64,000 nucleotides of DNA from an uncultured Bacteroidales bacterium (GTDB lineage Bacteria > Bacteroidota > Bacteroidia > Bacteroidales > UBA11471): contig CANQQA010000003.1 in assembly GCA_947625885.1 (NCBI GenBank), positions 1-64,000 of the forward strand, in the 5' to 3' direction. Made by a program: the position numbers and the translations under genes. Below are positions 60,302 through 64,000 of the stretch, one piece after another. The notes beneath the pieces were generated by a model. That model worked only from the letters and a program-made list of their open reading frames with translations. It searched no databases and was not told where the DNA came from. Numbering within the stretch: position 1 is the stretch's first letter; each line of letters begins with the position of its first letter.

Positions 60302-63208
60302 CTATCGGACGATAATCATCTTTTTGCCGTTCACGATGTAGGCGCCGTTCTGCAACGTTTTGAGGGCGGCGGCATCATCGGTTTCGAGCACCAATACGCC
60401 TTGCAGGTTATATACCGCAATATGTCCGGCTTCTGCCTGCGTCTCGGTTACCGAAGCGGGCTCGTCCGGCTCGTCGGGTACGACCGGTTCATCGGGTTTG
60501 TCCGGATTTTCCGGATTTTCCGGCTCATCGGGCTCTGCGGGCTCCGGCTCCGTTATCGTGAAGGTATAAACGAGTTCGGGATTGCAGTGTCCGACAGTGG
60601 GGTCGTCGGCAAAGTCGGCATCGCCGAAGGCGCCTTCGGGTATCGTCAGCGTGTATTCGCCGAGGACTTTCAACGTGTCGGCAAGGGTTACCACGAGGCG
60701 GTTGCCGCTGCCTGCGGAGAGGGTGGCGGTGAGCAGCGTGTCATTGCCGGCGAGCGTTATCGTTTGTGCTTTGGCGGCAAGAGCCGGCTTTTCGGTAAAG
60801 ATGAGGGTAATGGTTTTCAGCGCCTCTATTTCGCTGCTGTCGGCGGGCGATGTCGTTGCCGGCTTGAAGTTTTGCACTACCGGCGCTTTTCCGGTGGTGA
60901 AACTCTCGGTGTTGCCGTAGGTCGTCTTTTTGGCGGTCGTAGCGTAAGCGCGATAGTAGTAGGTCGTGTTGTAATCCAGCCCCGTAAGGGTTACGCTCAT
61001 CAGCGAGCCGGAGGCTACGATGCGTTCGGGGTTGCTTGCCGTCGAACGGGTGGCAATGCTTTCCGTCGAACGAGAGGCGGGACTCTCCGCCCAATACTCG
61101 AAGCCTTGCGAGAGCAGCTCGTCGGAGCCTTCCACGATGTAGCCCGAAATCGTGCTGTTATTGCCGTGCACTTCGCCCGAGCGGGTGCTTACCGTCGGCT
61201 CGAAGTAGGCATATACGTCGAGTGTACCGAATGCCAGCCACTTCCCGTAGTAGTATTTCCCTTTCACGGTGCGGTAGAAAGGACGATATTTATAATACTT
61301 TTCTTGACTGAGGTTGCGCAGCGTTCCCGAGATTTTACCGTCGACAATGGGTGTTTCCGAGAGGGTGGAGGGAACGAGTTCGGGAGCGTCTTCGCGCCGC
61401 CACTCGAAGCCGGCGCCGATTACGGCATCGCACGCGATGTCCGCCGTAAGGGTGGCGGAGGTGTTGGATATGTTGATTGCCGGCAGGGTGGTGAGTTTTA
61501 CGGTATCGGTGGTGAAGGAGGTTTCGCAGGTAAGCAGGTCGCCGTATTTTGTTTCCACGAAGAATTTAGCCTCATACTCGGTTTGGGGTTCGAGGTCGGT
61601 AATGGTAATAGGTATGGAAGTTTGGGCGGTGTCGAGCGTGAATTGCTCTTCGCCCATACGGAATGTGAGTCTCCATACGGGATATTCTATATCCCGCGTA
61701 TAGCTTACGGTGATACGACACGTCGTTTCTCCGGCATCGCTGCTGATTTGCGGATTCAGTGCCTGTTCGGGCAAAGGATAATTATAAGTGAAGTTTTCCC
61801 AGCCTGAGGCGGTCTTGTAGGCGTGCAACGAACCTTTCGGATAGTTTACCGTTGCATTTTTGTAGGTTTCGTTGTCGAATGTATTGCCGGAAATGGAGGG
61901 CGGTATCGTGTCCAATGAAGTAATCGTCCGCAAGCCTGTGCAGCCGTAAAAAGCAGAGCTACCGATACTTATAACGCTCACAGGTATGGTTACCGATGTC
62001 AAGCCCGTACAACCGTAAAAAGCACTGCTACCGATACTTGTAACATTATTGGGTATGGTTATCTCCGTCAAGCCCGTACAACCGAAAAAAGCGTTCCCGT
62101 CGATAGTGGTAACGCTCTCGGGTATGGTTACCGATGTCAAACCTGTGCAGCCGGAAAAAGCACCATAGTCGATAGTAGTAACACTATTGGGTATCGCATA
62201 TTCAGCCACTCCGCATTTCGGTGCAAAGGCTATAAACAAAGTATCGTTTACGATAAGACAGCGTCCATTGTCCGACGCAAATTTTCCTTCAAATTTTTTC
62301 AAGCTCCTACAAACAGAAAAAGCACTGCTGCCGATAGAAGTAACACTCTCCGGTATCGTTATCGAGGTCAAACCCGTGCAATAGTGAAAAGCATAACATC
62401 CAATAGTAGTAACACCGTCGGGTATCGTTACCGACGTCAAACCCTCGCAACCGGAAAAAGCATACCATCCAATAGTAGTAACACCGTCGGGTATCGTTAC
62501 CGATGTCAAACCCGTACAATCGGAAAAAGCATACCATCCAATAGTAGTAACACCGTCGGGTATCGTTACCGACTTCAAACTGCGGCACCAAGAAAAAGCA
62601 CCGTCGCCGATAGAGGTAACACTCTCGGGTATGGTTACCGACTTCAAACCCGTGCAACCGGAAAAAGCATACCATCCAATAGTAGTAACACCGTCGGGTA
62701 TCGTTACCGACGTCAAACCCTCGCAACCGTCAAAAGCCTCTTCGCCGATAGTCGTAACACTCTCGGGAATTGTAATTTCTGTCAAACCGTCGCAATTCAA
62801 AAAAGCCTCGTTGCCGATAGAGGTAACACCTTCGGGTATGGTTACCGATGTCAAGCCGTCGCAATTCCCAAAAGCCCAGCTGCCGATAGTGGTAACACCG
62901 TCGTCTATCGTTACGGACGTCAAGCTCTTGCAACCGTCAAAAGCATGAAAGCCGATAGCGGTAACCCGATATTCGATTCCGTTATGCGTTACCGTTGCAG
63001 GAATGGATACATCGCCCGAATAATCGCTCGAATAACGACCACCAAGGAAATTAGATTTATACGTAACCTCGACCGTCTTGTCGTCCGACGAAAGAATATT
63101 GTAATAGATACCGTCTGCCTCAAAGTCATACGCCCATACGACAGTGGAGAAGGCGAGAAAAAAGATGACTCCCCAAATTTTCTGAAACATTTGTCTGTGC
63201 CGGTTCAT
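60302..63208 (-). CDS. BspA-like leucine-rich-repeat surface protein (second copy)
   Basis: A 968-residue secreted protein: signal peptide (about 1-26), an N-terminal beta region, then about 15 BspA-type repeats of 23 residues (consensus LTSVTIPDGVTTIGWYAFSGC) to about residue 440, fibronectin/Ig-like domains with V-T-L-T-G-L-D-Y-N-T-T-Y-Y-Y-R-A-Y, one ~110-residue domain homologous to those of the 6496-11061 protein, an acidic Pro-rich linker and the same C-terminal sorting-type tail ending G-K-K-M-I-I-V-R. Several repeats are identical at the DNA level over 33 bp. Surface adhesion or binding is the usual role. Start could also be the Met at codon 7. Confidence 0.87.
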   Translation of the reverse strand: MNRHRQMFQKIWGVIFFLAFSTVVWAYDFEADGIYYNILSSDDKTVEVTYKSNFLGGRYSSDYSGDVSIPATVTHNGIEYRVTAIGFHAFDGCKSLTSVTIDDGVTTIGSWAFGNCDGLTSVTIPEGVTSIGNEAFLNCDGLTEITIPESVTTIGEEAFDGCEGLTSVTIPDGVTTIGWYAFSGCTGLKSVTIPESVTSIGDGAFSWCRSLKSVTIPDGVTTIGWYAFSDCTGLTSVTIPDGVTTIGWYAFSGCEGLTSVTIPDGVTTIGCYAFHYCTGLTSITIPESVTSIGSSAFSVCRSLKKFEGKFASDNGRCLIVNDTLFIAFAPKCGVAEYAIPNSVTTIDYGAFSGCTGLTSVTIPESVTTIDGNAFFGCTGLTEITIPNNVTSIGSSAFYGCTGLTSVTIPVSVISIGSSAFYGCTGLRTITSLDTIPPSISGNTFDNETYKNATVNYPKGSLHAYKTASGWENFTYNYPLPEQALNPQISSDAGETTCRITVSYTRDIEYPVWRLTFRMGEEQFTLDTAQTSIPITITDLEPQTEYEAKFFVETKYGDLLTCETSFTTDTVKLTTLPAINISNTSATLTADIACDAVIGAGFEWRREDAPELVPSTLSETPIVDGKISGTLRNLSQEKYYKYRPFYRTVKGKYYYGKWLAFGTLDVYAYFEPTVSTRSGEVHGNNSTISGYIVEGSDELLSQGFEYWAESPASRSTESIATRSTASNPERIVASGSLMSVTLTGLDYNTTYYYRAYATTAKKTTYGNTESFTTGKAPVVQNFKPATTSPADSSEIEALKTITLIFTEKPALAAKAQTITLAGNDTLLTATLSAGSGNRLVVTLADTLKVLGEYTLTIPEGAFGDADFADDPTVGHCNPELVYTFTITEPEPAEPDEPENPENPDKPDEPVVPDEPDEPASVTETQAEAGHIAVYNLQGVLVLETDDAAALKTLQNGAYIVNGKKMIIVR
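62402..62710 (-). repeat. 69-bp tandem repeats within the BspA-like gene
   Basis: A 33-bp core beginning AATAGTAGTAACACCGTC recurs at 62402, 62471, 62540 and 62678, spacing 69 bp (23 codons; the unit at 62609 has diverged). Near-identity at DNA level indicates recent expansion or recombination. Confidence 0.85.
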
Positions 63209-63273
63209 TGTAAAAAAAATTAAAAGGCACTTGCGGCTCGGAGAGTGCCGATAACGGTTTTCGATTCAGGCAT

Positions 63274-63507
63274 AAAAAAGAAGCGGAGCCACTGTTTCAC
63301 CCGTTTATTGCTGTGGACCTAGGAATCCCATGAAATACAAACAAGTGATAGCAACCCCACTTTGGTCGTATATCCGAGATAGATATAACAAACCAAAGAG
63401 AGAGCGTACTTTCCACCTTCCGTATTTCATCGTTGAAATTTCCTAGGTTTCAGCAATGGACGATGCGAAAACGCTTTCTTCAATATGTCTGCACACCGGT
63501 CGGGTGT
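63274..63507 (-). ncRNA. Candidate structured RNA upstream of the BspA-like gene, unidentified
   Basis: Nested complementary segments (plus-strand coordinates): ATTGCTG 63307-63313 with CAGCAAT 63451-63457, CCTAGGAA 63318-63325 with TTCCTAGG 63440-63447, ATGAAATAC 63330-63338 with GTATTTCAT 63422-63430, and CTTTGGT 63360-63366 with ACCAAAG 63392-63398. This makes a ~150-nt interrupted rod. On the minus strand a TACCTTTG -7 box lies at 63514-63521 and a T-run ends near 63274, so I place it on that strand. It may be a stand-alone RNA (6S-like shape) or the leader of the BspA-like gene. Confidence 0.45.
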
Positions 63508-63513
63508 ACGGAG

Positions 63514-63521
63514 CAAAGGTA
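63514..63521 (-). promoter_or_regulatory. -7 element of the structured RNA
   Basis: TACCTTTG on the minus strand; no TTTG at the expected distance. The start would be near 63507. Confidence 0.4.
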
Positions 63522-63552
63522 GTCATTTTCTTGAAAGTACGCTCTTGTATCG

Positions 63553-63588
63553 CCGTTTTTTTATCGAAAAAGATAAAAAACGGTTTTT
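63553..63588 (+). terminator. Hairpin with T-run in the right-hand intergenic region
   Basis: CCG-T7-ATC (63553-63565) pairs with GAT-A6-CGG (63572-63583), followed by five T on the plus strand. No plus-strand gene is visible to use it, so its role is unclear. Confidence 0.4.
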
Positions 63589-63721
63589 CTCAGCACAAAA
63601 ACAGACGCCGGCAAACGCCTCTCCGTCTGCCCGGAAAAGGCGAATTGCCTGCACCAATCGCCCGTAAAAAGCAGTCGGCACATCACGCCGGCGCATTTTC
63701 GTGGCTTTTCTTATTTTGCCG

Positions 63722-63753
63722 CAAAGATAATTTAGAAAATAAAAATTTACAAA
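63722..63753 (-). promoter_or_regulatory. Minus-strand consensus promoter
   Basis: TTTG (63750-63753), 20-nt spacer, TATCTTTG (63722-63729) on the minus strand, start near 63715. It points toward the structured RNA and the BspA-like gene and may make a long leader for them. Confidence 0.65.
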
Positions 63754-63864
63754 ACTTTCCGCTAAAAATTTTTGCTTTCATTCGGTATTCAGAATAGAAA
63801 AAAAACCGCCCTGCCTCACGCAGAGCTGCTCTATTTGAGTTTTCGTAACCGAGAGTGAAACGCA

Positions 63865-63900
63865 AAAGCGCGGGCGCACCTTTTACAGGGTACGCCCGCG
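63865..63900 (-). terminator. Terminator of the gene at the right edge
   Basis: CGCGGGCG (63869-63876) with CGCCCGCG (63893-63900) plus inner ACC/GGT pairing; on the minus strand it is followed by a T-rich stretch. Confidence 0.75.
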
Positions 63901-63923
63901 TGGTATGTCGATAATGCGGCGGT

Positions 63924-64000
63924 TCAGCGTTCCGCTTTCCCGACCTGCTGCTCGAAGTATTGCCACAGCGCGTCGGCAGGGACGGGAGCCACGACCTCGA
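63924..64000 (-). CDS. C-terminal end of a gene running off the window
   Basis: The minus strand has an open frame entering from beyond 64000 and ending at TGA (63924-63926). The visible 24 residues begin E-V-V-A-P-V-P-A-D-A-L-W-Q-Y-F and end G-K-A-E-R. A good terminator lies 25-60 nt downstream, which supports a real gene. Too short to identify. Confidence 0.55.
   Translation of the reverse strand, partial: EVVAPVPADALWQYFEQQVGKAER

Larger units (their letters stand above)
63522..63923. other. Intergenic region with promoter, no recognised gene
   Basis: Contains the minus-strand promoter at 63722-63753 and two hairpins. A minus-strand frame of about 55 codons beginning near 63701 (M-R-R-R-D-V-P-T-A-F) is possible but has no recognisable features, so I do not call it. 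Confidence 0.6.

Noticed and set aside
62384-63223. A 279-codon plus-strand frame with repeated YRYRRQT motifs opposite the BspA-like repeats
   Set aside because: The periodicity is simply the reverse of the 69-bp leucine-rich repeats on the true coding strand.
63533-63701. Minus-strand frame of about 55 codons after the promoter at 63722-63753
   Set aside because: It has no recognisable motif, spans hairpins and a poly-A/T tract, and could be a chance frame in a leader; kept only as a note.

Overview
The window reads as chromosomal DNA of a gut-type Bacteroidales bacterium. The support is a SusC/SusD outer-membrane pair with lipoproteins, S46 dipeptidyl-peptidase, BspA-type leucine-rich-repeat surface proteins, several proteins of families largely confined to Bacteroidetes, and many promoters of the Bacteroidales form (TTTG, 18-20 nt, TAnnTTTG) with few Shine-Dalgarno sites. 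I cannot name the species. No rRNA, tRNA, CRISPR array or transposase gene was seen.

Layout. 0-4.4 kb: a DUF2461 gene converges on a pstSCAB phosphate ABC operon (minus strand, no phoU). 4.4-6.5 kb: a low-GC Abi_2/HEPN gene preceded by a short hairpin RNA, the whole unit flanked by 91-bp direct repeats that each hold a promoter and the start of an RNA gene; the second copy continues into a candidate structured RNA. 6.5-11.1 kb: a large BspA-like protein. 11.2-17.8 kb: SUMF1-fold protein, AsmA-like protein, RpiB, GalE, and a flavodoxin-fold reductase/NTF2 pair divergent from an HxlR regulator. 17.9-23.9 kb: a three-gene defence operon (methylase-like subunit, helicase-methyltransferase, RhuM). 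24-36.5 kb: LptD-like protein, then a SusC/SusD operon with DUF4843, PKD-like and thioredoxin-like partners, then a secreted protein. 36.6-44 kb: DUF3575, UvrA, an AlkZ-related protein, a YtxH/holin-type envelope operon, a TPR-like protein and PrmA. 44-49.9 kb: a phosphate cassette (PhoB/PhoR-like pair, Pit transporter with PhoU-like tail, OprO/P-type porin), AT-rich at its phoB end, with 11-bp-period repeats that look like Pho boxes. 49.9-55 kb: bifunctional nuclease, MetH, Tpx. 55-60.1 kb: DPP7-type peptidase preceded by SDR, old-yellow-enzyme and steroid 5-alpha-reductase genes, matching the gene set known for bile-acid/steroid A-ring reduction in gut Bacteroidales. 60.2-64 kb: a second BspA-like protein and another candidate structured RNA.

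The items most worth follow-up are (1) the hairpin RNA plus HEPN Abi unit inside direct repeats that interrupt an RNA gene, (2) the 5AR/OYE/SDR cluster, (3) the split phosphate system with its candidate Pho boxes, and (4) two unidentified rod-like RNAs. All protein calls are from motif recognition by eye, with no database search.
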